Origin: Chryseobacterium cheonjiense
GTDB taxonomy: Bacteria > Bacteroidota > Bacteroidia > Flavobacteriales > Weeksellaceae
Assembly: GCF_012927265.1 (NCBI RefSeq)
Contig: NZ_JABBGF010000001.1
Coordinates: 1,176,502-1,240,501, forward strand
Reading direction: 5' to 3'
DNA: 64,000 bases
Shown here in pieces: positions 25,653-34,284 of the stretch. Positions within the stretch are counted from its first letter, which is position 1, and each line of letters starts with the position of its first letter. The notes beneath the pieces are model-generated. The model saw only the letters and a program-made list of their open reading frames with translations, had not been told where the DNA came from and ran no database searches. The translations under genes and the position numbers were made by a program.

Positions 25653-27647
25653 ATGCAAGAACAACAACATCAGATCAAAATCTACGGATTCCTACAAAAG
25701 GCAGTCTATGCTGTGGTAGCATTAGACTGTGCTTCTCTGTTTTACCTGAATGCCGACGTCCCTGTTATTTCCAATCTTCTGAAGAACTTCTCAAAAATGA
25801 GTTTTATCTATCCTCCGATCAATGCCAAGTTTGCCACATTGGTTTTAATAGGATTAGTGGCAGTAGGAACCAAAGCTAAGAAAAAGAAAGATCTCAATAT
25901 TGCTACCGGAATCATCATTCCAATGGTTTTGGGACTGGCAATGATGTTCAGCGCATTGATCTGGCAGGAAAAAGCAGGAAACACCGAACTTCCCAAAATA
26001 TTCCCGGGAATGAATCTTTATCAGGTCGTCTACGCAGTTCTCTCCTTTCTGGGAGCAGTTATCCTTCAGATGGGTGCCGACAGCATTTCCAAGATGATGC
26101 AGCAGAAAATGGGGAAAGACCGATGGAATGTGGAAGAAGAATCATTTGACCAGAACAAAGAGCTGGTTAATACCGATACAAGTATTAATATCCCTTACCT
26201 GTTCCGGTATAATGGTAAAATCAATAAAGGCTGGATCAACATCAATCCGTTCCGTGGAACAACAGTGATCGGAACACCTGGAAGCGGAAAGTCCTTCGGA
26301 GTGATCAACCCTGCTATCCGGCAGATGATCGCCAAAGGTTTCTGCCTGTGCATCTATGACTTCAAGTTTCCGGACCTGGCGCAGATCGCTTATTATCATT
26401 ATTTAATCAAGAAAAGCAAAGATCCGGGATACAATTACCGGTTTCACGTCATCAATCTGAACGAGGTCGAAAGATCAAAAAGGGTCAATCCTTTTCATAA
26501 AAAGTATATTGAGACGTTGGCCGAAGCACAGGAAATGGCAGAATCGACGGTGTCATCATTGCAAAAAGGCGGAAGCAGTTCGGGTGGAGGCTCCGATGCG
26601 TTCTTTACCCAATCTGCCATCAACTTCCTGTCATCCTGCATCTACTTTTTTGCCAGGCTGGAAAATGGGAAGTACTCGGATCTTCCCCATATTCTTGCCT
26701 TTATGAACCGAAGCTACCAGGAAATTTTTGATACGCTGTTCACCAATGAAGAGATCGGTTCCCTACTGTCTCCCTTCAAAACAGCCTATGATAACAAAGC
26801 TTTCGATCAACTGGAAGGACAGATCGGAACACTGAAAATATTCCTGTCGCGATTAGCGACCAAAGAAAGTTTCTGGGTGTTTTCAGGCGATGAAGTTGAA
26901 CTGAAAATTACAGACCGCAAGAACCCGTCTATTCTGATCTTAGCTTCAGACCCAGGAACACAGGATATTAATTCTGCTTTGTATTCCTCGGTGTTAAACC
27001 GAACCTTGCGACTGATCAATTCCAAGTATAACCTACCGGGAGGCATTATTGCCGATGAGTTCCCAACCATTTATATCCATAAGATCGATAATGTGGTGGC
27101 AACCGCTCGAAGCAACAGGGTGGCTGTCTTGCTCGGTCTTCAGGAAATCCCGCAGCTAAGGCAATTCTACAAAAAGGAAGTGGCGGATACCATTTCTGCC
27201 ATTGTCGGAAATATCCTTTCCGGTTCGGCGAGGGATAAAAATACGCTGGACTGGCTGGAAAAGCTGTTTGGAAAAATCAAGCAGAAATCCTACTCCCAAT
27301 CCATATCGCAGCAGGGAACGACCACCGGTATCAATGAGAAAATGGATCATATGATTCCCGCCGGAAAGATTGCAGCCCTGAAAACCGGCGAAATGGTCGG
27401 GATGATTGCTCAAGGCGAAGAAAACGATACGAACAAATACAAGACATCTGCCATTCACGGAAAAATAAATCTGGATACAAAAGCCATTAAAAAGGAAGAA
27501 CGAAACTACGTTCCGATGCCTGTCTACTATTCATTTACAGATAAAACGGGAAAAGACCGGAAAGAGGAAATCCTGATGACCAATTTCCGGAAGATCAACA
27601 AGGAAGTGGAACTCATTGTCAATGAATTTATAAAATCAGCCTCATGA
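25653..27647 (+). CDS. Type IV coupling protein (VirD4/TraG-type, MobC)
   Basis: 664 residues. Three to four N-terminal membrane helices occupy the first ~160 residues. Walker A is GTPGSGKS at 207-214 and Walker B is GGIIADEFPTIYI with Asp468-Glu469. The segment FKFPDLAQIAYYHY and the late AIVGNILSGSARDKNTLDWLEKLFG are typical of Bacteroidetes coupling ATPases. It links the relaxase-DNA complex to the Tra channel. A 60-nt gap with AT-rich leader separates it from traN; it overlaps the next gene by 4 nt. Confidence 0.9.
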   Translation: MQEQQHQIKIYGFLQKAVYAVVALDCASLFYLNADVPVISNLLKNFSKMSFIYPPINAKFATLVLIGLVAVGTKAKKKKDLNIATGIIIPMVLGLAMMFSALIWQEKAGNTELPKIFPGMNLYQVVYAVLSFLGAVILQMGADSISKMMQQKMGKDRWNVEEESFDQNKELVNTDTSINIPYLFRYNGKINKGWININPFRGTTVIGTPGSGKSFGVINPAIRQMIAKGFCLCIYDFKFPDLAQIAYYHYLIKKSKDPGYNYRFHVINLNEVERSKRVNPFHKKYIETLAEAQEMAESTVSSLQKGGSSSGGGSDAFFTQSAINFLSSCIYFFARLENGKYSDLPHILAFMNRSYQEIFDTLFTNEEIGSLLSPFKTAYDNKAFDQLEGQIGTLKIFLSRLATKESFWVFSGDEVELKITDRKNPSILILASDPGTQDINSALYSSVLNRTLRLINSKYNLPGGIIADEFPTIYIHKIDNVVATARSNRVAVLLGLQEIPQLRQFYKKEVADTISAIVGNILSGSARDKNTLDWLEKLFGKIKQKSYSQSISQQGTTTGINEKMDHMIPAGKIAALKTGEMVGMIAQGEENDTNKYKTSAIHGKINLDTKAIKKEERNYVPMPVYYSFTDKTGKDRKEEILMTNFRKINKEVELIVNEFIKSAS

Positions 27648-28459
27648 AAATACTTACCGCGTACTGTATAATCGGGATATTTTTTTCTTTTAACTGCTCT
27701 TTATATGGGCAATTCAATACGATTACGCCCACATCGCCACAGAAAGCAGAGAATCCTCAGGTAGCGAACAAGACAGAAGAAACTAAGAATCTGAAAAAGC
27801 AAACGGGCAAGAAATTCTGGAAGAATCTATTGAATGGAACACGTAAAGTTGACCTGAAAAAAGAATTGGATTCCCTGAAAACTATGATTAAAGAAAATTC
27901 CATATCCAACAGCAAAAAATGGGATATGCAAAAATTGAAGGATTCATTAATCTTGGAACTTCAAGGTCAATTTATTAACAAGGCACCGCATGATTTCAGA
28001 AAGAGATCGGCAGAAGATGAATATCCAAAGATTACGATGCCGCTGGACAGATCAATTTCCGTTACATCACCCTACGGCACAAGAGTGCATCCAATTTCCG
28101 GAACATTCAGAATGCACAATGGCATCGACCTGAAAGCTTACTATGAAAATGTATATGCTGTGATGGATGGAATCGTCACCGAAACCGGCTGGGATCCGAT
28201 GGGTGGAGGCCACTTTATCAAAGTAAAACATTATAACCGCTTTGAAACAGCCTACCTGCATCTCTCAGAAATCTATTATAAAGCCGGTGAGTTCGTTAAA
28301 GCGGGATTCGTAATCGCAAAAAGCGGAAATTCCGGAAATTCAACAGGAGCGCACCTGCACTTCGCCGTCCGGGAAAACGGTAAATACATCAATCCTGTCC
28401 GTTTTCTCAATGAGCTTCTCGAAGCGAATGAGTGGCTTGCTGCATCTTACCACAACTAA
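27644..28459 (+). CDS. Exported M23 metallopeptidase
   Basis: 271 residues; N-terminal signal (YCIIGIFFSFNCSLYGQ), then a Lys-rich linker and a C-terminal LytM/M23 domain. The zinc motifs are RMHNGIDLKA (H-x3-D) and GAHLHFAV (HxH). M23 enzymes cut peptidoglycan cross-links and in conjugation loci open the wall for the channel. It overlaps the coupling-protein stop by 4 nt (ATGA), so it belongs to the transfer operon. Confidence 0.9.
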   Translation: MKILTAYCIIGIFFSFNCSLYGQFNTITPTSPQKAENPQVANKTEETKNLKKQTGKKFWKNLLNGTRKVDLKKELDSLKTMIKENSISNSKKWDMQKLKDSLILELQGQFINKAPHDFRKRSAEDEYPKITMPLDRSISVTSPYGTRVHPISGTFRMHNGIDLKAYYENVYAVMDGIVTETGWDPMGGGHFIKVKHYNRFETAYLHLSEIYYKAGEFVKAGFVIAKSGNSGNSTGAHLHFAVRENGKYINPVRFLNELLEANEWLAASYHN

Positions 28460-28494
28460 ATACTCTTATACCCTAACATAAAAAACATCATTAT

Positions 28495-29190
28495 ATGGAA
28501 AATCACAATTTACCGACCGAAGACCTGAAAACTTACGGCATCATCAAAGAAGACCTGACATTTTCCGAAAAATTAAGTACTGAAGATGTCCGAAAGTTTC
28601 TACGGGGCTACACGATCGTCGCCGACAATGACAGGAACCGTGCTACTTTTCAGCTCACCGACAATAATACGCAGTTAAAGGTCATCTTTCTTGAAAGGGA
28701 CAAAAGCCTGTCGGAGATTCTGAAACAAAGCAAAGAAAAGGTCCAGTATACGGATATTAAAGACCTGTCAAAATCTCCGGCTGATTGGAACATCGAAAAG
28801 AAAGCGTTCATTTTCGATAAGGAAAACAACAAAACAGTGGAATTCGATTGTATTAAAAATGCCACCGAACTCACCGCTATAATCGCAGATCAGAAGGATC
28901 TGCAGGAACTGGGCCGATATAAGTCCGAACTGCAGAAGCTGAAAAATTACCTCTCTGACAAAATCGACCAATACCCGGAGATTGCCAAGGCAATTGCGAA
29001 TGACATCAATATTGTTTCCAGGAAACTCGATTCCGTGACAAGAATCTCTATAGAAGATAAAAGAATGCAAAACTCTATTAATTCCGATGTTCAGATAAAT
29101 GTCAACGACAGGGATCGGTATGAAGACGCTAACCGGGTACAAGAGAATGAGGAACAGCAGCAGGAAGAAAAACGAAGATTCAGGAGATAA
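28495..29190 (+). CDS. Element-borne hypothetical protein
   Basis: No family recognised. It is a 231-residue cytoplasmic-looking protein, charged throughout, with helical stretches (DLQELGRYKSELQKLKNYLSDKIDQYPEIAKAIANDINIVSRKLDSV) and a Glu/Gln/Arg-rich end. It begins 35 nt after the M23 gene with ATG preceded by ACATTAT, the usual AT-rich start context. It likely belongs to the transfer operon's accessory end. Confidence 0.72.
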   Translation: MENHNLPTEDLKTYGIIKEDLTFSEKLSTEDVRKFLRGYTIVADNDRNRATFQLTDNNTQLKVIFLERDKSLSEILKQSKEKVQYTDIKDLSKSPADWNIEKKAFIFDKENNKTVEFDCIKNATELTAIIADQKDLQELGRYKSELQKLKNYLSDKIDQYPEIAKAIANDINIVSRKLDSVTRISIEDKRMQNSINSDVQINVNDRDRYEDANRVQENEEQQQEEKRRFRR

Positions 29191-29247
29191 ATCCTTAGCC
29201 TTTACCATTCCTTAAAAATATGTAAACCTTACCTAACAAATGTAAAA

Positions 29248-30906
29248 ATGGATTTATTTGAAGAATACGACCAACTTCCGGAAGAGTTAAAGACAGTTCT
29301 GGATAAATGGCAGAAAAACGAAGCCAGCTTTGGACTTGATTACAAGGATTGTAAAAAGTTCCAGGAAGAATGTGAAGCGGTCGGATACACTTTTGACTAC
29401 CAGCTAGATGGTCAGCCTTTTGATCTACGCCCCATCCATACGGAAATGACACCATCCCAAAACGGACTCATTAGCCGTCAAAATCTCAGTAGTACACAAC
29501 CGGAAGAACATCTAACACCCGCATCAGACCTTCCAAAAGGCTGGAGCTGGAATGACTATGATGATGGCAGTGGTTCCCTGAAAAGTCCAAATGGCAGGAG
29601 TTACTACAGCTATGATCTGCAAACCCAGGAATACAAATTACCGTACGGTAAAAACGAGTGGACGGACATGAAAGACCGATCTGAAAACCCAAAAAGCCTG
29701 AATGAATTTAAACGCTTTGCAGAAAACGACCTGAGAGAAAAAGCCCAGCTCAGCCATATTTCTCCAAAGCTTTATGAACAGGAAATTAATGATTTGCTTG
29801 CTCATAGAACTATTACAAAAGAGCAAAAATTTATACTGGACGACTTAAAGATCAGCCCACACCAAAGGGAAAGCTACTCGGACGAGAAAGAATTCGGAAC
29901 AATAAGCGGCGATTACGCGCTAACTGAACAACAGTTAAGAAAACTACCGGATTTCATTGATGGACACCAGCTATCTAAGAATGATAAATACGAATTGGCT
30001 TATGGCTTACTTCAAAAACAGCAGTTTGCAGAAGCCTACTCTATATTGCCGGGAGGTGAAATTATCAAAATGTTCCTGGACGAAGAAGAGATGTCGGCTT
30101 ATAGGCCATTATCAATCGACGAAGTAAAATATAACAATCAAAACCACAACATTATGGAAACACAAAATGATTTCGACCAGGTCCAGTACCTGAAAGACCA
30201 GATGAAATACCTTGGTTTCGGCGAAGGCGAACAGCTTCATAAAGATTTAGAAAAAGGAATCGCTGCTAAAAAACAGCAGTTCGAAATTAAAACCGGTTCC
30301 GACAAAGTTCTGCCCGGCAATAAGGTGGATTTTACCTTAAAATTCAATAAAACAGACAGAGGTGGCATTTTTCTCAACTCCTACCACGCCAAACTAACAA
30401 TGGAGAACAGCGAGGAGCGTTCTCACAATTTTCCGGTAAGCAAAGAGAATAATTTTACCGCTAAGGAAGCCATTAATCTTCTGGAAGGACGCAGCGTGAA
30501 AAACGAATTTCTGAATCCTAAGACCAAGGAAGAAGGGACCGCCTTTGTGCAGTTTGATTTCAGTCACCCAAAAACCGAAAAGGGAAACTATTACTTTCAA
30601 AACTTCTACGAAAATTATGGCGTGGATACCGCCAAGATCGTAGAAAAAGCGGAGCTGGTTTTTGACAAGCCGGAATGGAAAGAAAATACTATAAAATCAC
30701 TGGAGAAAGGAAATATCGTCAAAGTAAAATTTAAGCAGGATGATTACCTCGTAGAAGGAAAAGCGGTTCTTGATCCTCAGTACAGGAATCTAAAACTTTA
30801 TGACAACGATATGACCCGGCTGAATGCCAACAAACCTCTTGAAGGTTTGGAACAGGACAACAGGCACGAAAAAAATAACGTGAAAGAGCAAAGCATCAAA
30901 CGATAA
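29248..30906 (+). CDS. Large element-borne protein of two joined modules
   Basis: 552 residues, no signal peptide. The N-terminal module (1-302) holds a short acidic start, a WW-like segment (LPKGWSWNDYDDGSGSLKSP) and helical parts. The second begins at Met303 (METQNDFDQVQYLKDQMKYLGFGEG), followed by a DUF3945/DUF4099-type region (DKVLPGNKVDFTLKFNKTDRGGIFLNSYHAKL) that is common as a separate protein on Bacteroidetes conjugative elements. The bases before Met303 look like a normal intergenic start context, so an old gene fusion is likely. Function is unknown. A strong terminator follows at 30928. Confidence 0.75.
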   Translation: MDLFEEYDQLPEELKTVLDKWQKNEASFGLDYKDCKKFQEECEAVGYTFDYQLDGQPFDLRPIHTEMTPSQNGLISRQNLSSTQPEEHLTPASDLPKGWSWNDYDDGSGSLKSPNGRSYYSYDLQTQEYKLPYGKNEWTDMKDRSENPKSLNEFKRFAENDLREKAQLSHISPKLYEQEINDLLAHRTITKEQKFILDDLKISPHQRESYSDEKEFGTISGDYALTEQQLRKLPDFIDGHQLSKNDKYELAYGLLQKQQFAEAYSILPGGEIIKMFLDEEEMSAYRPLSIDEVKYNNQNHNIMETQNDFDQVQYLKDQMKYLGFGEGEQLHKDLEKGIAAKKQQFEIKTGSDKVLPGNKVDFTLKFNKTDRGGIFLNSYHAKLTMENSEERSHNFPVSKENNFTAKEAINLLEGRSVKNEFLNPKTKEEGTAFVQFDFSHPKTEKGNYYFQNFYENYGVDTAKIVEKAELVFDKPEWKENTIKSLEKGNIVKVKFKQDDYLVEGKAVLDPQYRNLKLYDNDMTRLNANKPLEGLEQDNRHEKNNVKEQSIKR

Positions 30907-30927
30907 AGAAATACTGACCAATGTCCG

Positions 30928-30957
30928 AAAGCGGCAGGACTTCTGATCTGCCGCTTT
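30928..30957 (+). terminator. Rho-independent terminator of the transfer operon
   Basis: AAAGCGGCAG / CTGCCGCTTT perfect 10-bp stem with a 10-nt loop and T6 tail, 22 nt after the stop at 30906. It is GC-rich in the stem and marks the end of the long plus-strand transcript. Confidence 0.9.
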
Positions 30958-30973
30958 TTTAAAATCCAACACG

Positions 30974-31657
30974 ATGAAAATAAAATTGATACCTTTTATA
31001 TTGCTTACGAAGATGTTGATCGTAAGTTCCTGCCATAAGGAAATCAAATCCAAAAAAGGAGGAATTGACCTGATCTCCAACGTCTATTTTGATGCCTCCA
31101 GGGGTCTGGACCAGATGCAGAGTTTTCATATTTCTAAAATGAGCTATTCTGAAGATCATTTAATAGAGATAGTTCCCGACCGAACCTTTCCCGAAATCAA
31201 CAAGCAACTGTTTCTGATAAAAGATTCCTTGTACTATCCGCTTCTTTCCGAAAATAAAGCCACTATCTTTTCGGAAGTTGTCTTTAAACAAAAACCGCTA
31301 TCGGTATCGGAGAAGAAAGAAGGTGCTGTCTTTTCAAAAGAACATATCGCCAATTACAGGAACAGAAGAAAGTTATCTGATACCATTTTGTTTGGAAAAC
31401 AATACAAGCGTTTCGAGATCAACTCACCTTGGAACTACACCCGGTTTTATATCTATCCCACTGACACGATCTTACCCTATGCATTGTACAGACATGCTGA
31501 ACAGGATTATCGCGGCAGGCTGGAACGTATCGATTCTTACAACAAGAAGACCGACATTTTCGTCACCCTCCAATTGATCCCAAGAAAAAACTGGGACGAG
31601 GCCGCAAAAGAATTATTTGAATTTAATCATTTTGTAGAGCGAAGTAAAAGTGAATGA
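30974..31657 (+). CDS. Lipoprotein of unknown function
   Basis: 227 residues; the N-terminus (LIPFILLTKMLIVSSCHKEIKSKK) has a lipobox-like IVSSC, so it should be lipidated. No family recognised. The body is mixed beta/alpha with ISKMSYSEDHLIEIVPDRTFPE and KRFEINSPWNYTRFYIYPTDT. It starts only 17 nt after the terminator and has no clear promoter, so it may depend on read-through. Confidence 0.7.
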   Translation: MKIKLIPFILLTKMLIVSSCHKEIKSKKGGIDLISNVYFDASRGLDQMQSFHISKMSYSEDHLIEIVPDRTFPEINKQLFLIKDSLYYPLLSENKATIFSEVVFKQKPLSVSEKKEGAVFSKEHIANYRNRRKLSDTILFGKQYKRFEINSPWNYTRFYIYPTDTILPYALYRHAEQDYRGRLERIDSYNKKTDIFVTLQLIPRKNWDEAAKELFEFNHFVERSKSE

Positions 31658-31960
31658 TAATTTAGAATTTACTGACGATCTATCACAAAATCGAAATAAA
31701 TCAAAATAAATCAAATTGTCCCTGTAACTAAGAGAAATGATGATATTACCCAAGGCTTAAAGAGTTCCTTAACGAACAGGAGATATTGATCGTGTAGTAT
31801 TGTCTACGCCCACTTTTTATACCATTTCAATCTTTTTTATTAGCGATACTTTTAAAACTAATTGTTTTTAATCTTAAGTACATTTTTAAAGTTTAGTACT
31901 ATTGTTTTAGAGATTTCAATATCGCAATTTTGCTTTAGTAATATTCAAAAAGAATCAATC
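31658..31960. other. Intergenic gap with short tandem repeat
   Basis: About 300 bp without a gene. It holds two head-to-tail copies of AAATAAATCA (31694-31713) and, near the end, a promoter-like TTG-20 nt-CAATTTTG ahead of the HTH gene at 31961. Nothing else is recognisable. Confidence 0.5.
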
Positions 31961-32221
31961 ATGATTATAAATCTCATAACAAAAGAGGATCTTCAGGAGT
32001 TTAAAACCGAGTTGCTGGAAGACCTACAAAACCTTTTTCAAATCAAGATTTCCCAACAGAAATTATGGCTCCGCTCCTCAGAGGTCAAAGCACTTTTGAA
32101 AATTTCCTCCGGAACATTGCAAAACCTTCGCAACAGCGGGAAATTATCTTGTACCCGAGTCGGCGGGACAATATATTACAATTACAAAGACATTGAAGAA
32201 ATGCTTAAGAAGAAGCAATGA
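31961..32221 (+). CDS. HTH_17/excisionase-type DNA-binding protein
   Basis: 86 residues from the ATG at 31961. The winged-helix/MerR-like half (LWLRSSEVKALLKISSGTLQNLRNSGKLSCTRVGGTIYYNYKDIEEMLKKK) is the HTH_17 signature of Bacteroidetes mobile-element regulators and excisionases. The N-terminal helix (ITKEDLQEFKTELLEDLQNLFQ) may mediate dimers. Upstream in-frame codons to 31862 lie over the promoter-like region, so I chose 31961. It is likely a control protein of the element; DNA target unknown. Confidence 0.8.
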   Translation: MIINLITKEDLQEFKTELLEDLQNLFQIKISQQKLWLRSSEVKALLKISSGTLQNLRNSGKLSCTRVGGTIYYNYKDIEEMLKKKQ

Positions 32222-32242
32222 TATTTCCCAATACTGAAACCA

Positions 32243-32560
32243 ATGAATTATATCAAACACCTTACAGTTTTTTATGAAAAGGTGGCTCAGGATACTACGC
32301 TTAATCCATCACACATCAGCCTCTATTTAGCCTTATTCCAATTCTGGAACTTCAGCCGTTTCCGAAATCCGGTCAGAATTTCCCGCGATGAAGTGATGCG
32401 TATCAGTAAAATCCGCTCAAAAGCCACCTATCATAAATGCCTGAAGAATCTGCATTCTTCGGGCTATATTGATTACCAGCCGTCTTATAATCCATTTCAG
32501 GGAAGTCAGGTGGTGATGTTAGATTTTGGTGGGGAGTTGAAACCAATCCGTAAACGTTAA
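32243..32560 (+). CDS. Winged-helix hypothetical protein of the element
   Basis: 105 residues with a replication-initiator or phage-like winged-helix look: LNPSHISLYLALFQFWNFSRFRNPVRISRDEVMRISKIRSKATYHKCLKNLHSSGYIDYQPSYNPFQGSQVVML. This short form commonly follows the HTH_17 gene on Bacteroidetes conjugative elements. It lies 21 nt after the HTH_17 stop and is probably cotranscribed. The two proteins may control transfer or replication; not shown. Confidence 0.75.
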   Translation: MNYIKHLTVFYEKVAQDTTLNPSHISLYLALFQFWNFSRFRNPVRISRDEVMRISKIRSKATYHKCLKNLHSSGYIDYQPSYNPFQGSQVVMLDFGGELKPIRKR

Positions 32561-32680
32561 TTTCATGCTGTTAATATGCCTATTTTTGAAGATATCATAT
32601 CAATTTTGCGTGTTTTCACGGAATTGATTTTATCTTAGAATTTATAATTTAGTTTAAAATAAACCATATAAATTACAGCC

Positions 32681-32851
32681 ATGAGCTTAAATCAAACGCT
32701 ACAATGTCCGGTTTGTGCGGGGACAATCCCCTTTAATGTACAGCAGCTGATTGCAGCTGCCAGTTTTGAATGCCCGACATGTACATCAAGTATCAGAATG
32801 TCACCCTCGAGTGTCACTGAGGTAAAAAAATCTATGAAAAATTCACAATGA
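32681..32851 (+). CDS. Small four-cysteine zinc-ribbon protein
   Basis: A 56-residue ORF begins at the ATG at 32681. It has two CPxC knuckles (CPVC at 9-12 and CPTC at 31-34), spaced as in a rubredoxin-like zinc ribbon, and a Ser/Lys-rich end. Its start context is typical (AAATTACAGCC before ATG). Function unknown. Its last codons overlap another short ORF by ATGA. Confidence 0.6.
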   Translation: MSLNQTLQCPVCAGTIPFNVQQLIAAASFECPTCTSSIRMSPSSVTEVKKSMKNSQ

Positions 32852-32928
32852 TGAAAGGTCAGGTGAGCGCCAGAAAATTGTATACACTCGATATTAATGA
32901 ATGTATTGAAGTTGTTGATAAAGTGTAA
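32848..32928 (+). CDS. Possible 26-residue peptide overlapping the zinc-ribbon gene
   Basis: The ORF starts MMKGQVSARKLYTLDINECI and ends EVVDKV; its ATG overlaps the previous stop (ATGATG). The overlap suggests coupling, but the length is too small to be sure. It may be the stub of a gene broken downstream, as 32929-33090 shows no coding sense. Confidence 0.25.
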   Translation: MMKGQVSARKLYTLDINECIEVVDKV

Positions 32929-33090
32929 CACATAAATGCGCTTTAGAAATCCGCTATTGGTTAAACATACCCAGCTTCTGGTTACGTGTAGCAATATTGC
33001 TGAACAATTACAATTTAGCTATGTCATGGGCCCCTTCGAAAAACGGTTGGATATCTTTATTTTACATTCACAGAATACTTTCAAAGTAAA

Positions 33091-33114
33091 AACACCACTA
33101 AATCTAGTGGCGTT
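33091..33114. terminator. Bidirectional terminator
   Basis: Stem AACACCACTA / TAGTGGCGTT (one G-T wobble) around AATC, 3 nt from the stop of the OYE gene. On the minus strand it ends the eight-gene operon. Confidence 0.65.
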
Positions 33115-33116
33115 AT

Positions 33117-34223
33117 CTATTTAACTGAGGCGTAATCGGTATAGCCTCGTGCCGTACCACCTCCAAATACGCTATGACTATCGGAAATTAAATTTAAGGG
33201 TAAATTTCCCTTTACTCTGAACGGATAGTCCGGATTTGTCAGGAAATTCCGCCCAAATCCAATCAGATCTACCAACCCCTTCTGCAGTAATGTCTCTGCT
33301 TCTTCAGGCGTTTTGTTTCCTGTTGCGATGACCGTGTTTTTAAAAGTATTTCTCAGCTTAATTCTAAAGTCAATTGGAATCCGTGGGGCATCGTCCCAAT
33401 CTGCCTCGCAAAGATGAATATACAAAAGATCGAGATCATTTAATCCCTTGGCAGCCAGCATTATAGTTTCAAGGATTTCAGGGTCATTCATATCTTTAAA
33501 ACTGATAAATGGTGATAACCTGATTCCTGTTTTGTCTTTTCCGATAGCTTCGGAAACTGCTTTTGAGATTTCAATTAATAGCCTGATTCTGTTTTCTTTA
33601 GAGCCTCCATATTCATCAGTTCTTTTATTACTGTTGCTTCTCAAGAACTGATCAATCAAATAACCGTTGGCGCCGTGAATTTCGATGCCGTCAAAACCTG
33701 CTTCGATGGCATTTTTTGATGCTTGTACAAATTCGCTGATGACATTTTTGATATCCAATTTGTTCATTTCTTTTGGTTTATCCACGGGAATAAATGTTGC
33801 GTCACCGCCTAAAATATCATCAAAAATATAAACAGTGGTGTTTTGAGCTAAGATGTTTGACGGTGCTAAAGGTCTTAGTCCATTTACTTTTGAGCTGCTG
33901 ACTCTGCCAACGTGCCAAAGCTGAAGAAATATTTTGCTTCCGTTTTTGTAAACAGCATCGGTGATCAACTTCCAGCCTTCGATCTGTTCTTGAGTGTAAA
34001 TTCCGGGTGTTTTTGCATAACCCTTTCCCTGTAAGGAAATTTGTGTTGCTTCCGTTATGATGAGTCCTGCTGAACTCCTTTGAGCATAATATTCTGCCAT
34101 CAGACTATTCGGTATGTCTCCCGGCTGTGTCGATCTGGAACGGGTCATAGGAGCCATTACGAATCTATTCTTTAAATGATTTCCTCCCAAATTATAGGGT
34201 TGAAATAAATGATTATAGGTCAT
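33117..34223 (-). CDS. Old yellow enzyme-family ene-reductase (NemA-like)
   Basis: 368 residues, full length for the family. Visible motifs are FVMAPMTRSRS near the N-terminus, FLQLWHVGRVSSS, and GFDGIEIHGANGYLIDQFLRSNSNKRTDEYGGSxENR, the substrate-binding His-x-x-Asn and FMN-contact region. DLIGFGRNFLTNPDYPFR is the C-terminal phosphate-binding segment. It reduces activated C=C or nitro groups with NAD(P)H, cytoplasmic. It is the last gene of an operon of mostly exported enzymes, which suggests it handles an imported product. Confidence 0.92.
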   Translation of the reverse strand: MTYNHLFQPYNLGGNHLKNRFVMAPMTRSRSTQPGDIPNSLMAEYYAQRSSAGLIITEATQISLQGKGYAKTPGIYTQEQIEGWKLITDAVYKNGSKIFLQLWHVGRVSSSKVNGLRPLAPSNILAQNTTVYIFDDILGGDATFIPVDKPKEMNKLDIKNVISEFVQASKNAIEAGFDGIEIHGANGYLIDQFLRSNSNKRTDEYGGSKENRIRLLIEISKAVSEAIGKDKTGIRLSPFISFKDMNDPEILETIMLAAKGLNDLDLLYIHLCEADWDDAPRIPIDFRIKLRNTFKNTVIATGNKTPEEAETLLQKGLVDLIGFGRNFLTNPDYPFRVKGNLPLNLISDSHSVFGGGTARGYTDYASVK

Positions 34224-34284
34224 CTTTTGAGTATTAATGGTTATGGTTTATTAGAGTTCGTAATAAATCCAAATTTTTATTAAT

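Noticed and set aside
32936-33124. 62-residue plus-strand ORF before the OYE gene
   Set aside because: It overlaps the terminator and ends inside the OYE 3' end; no recognisable features.
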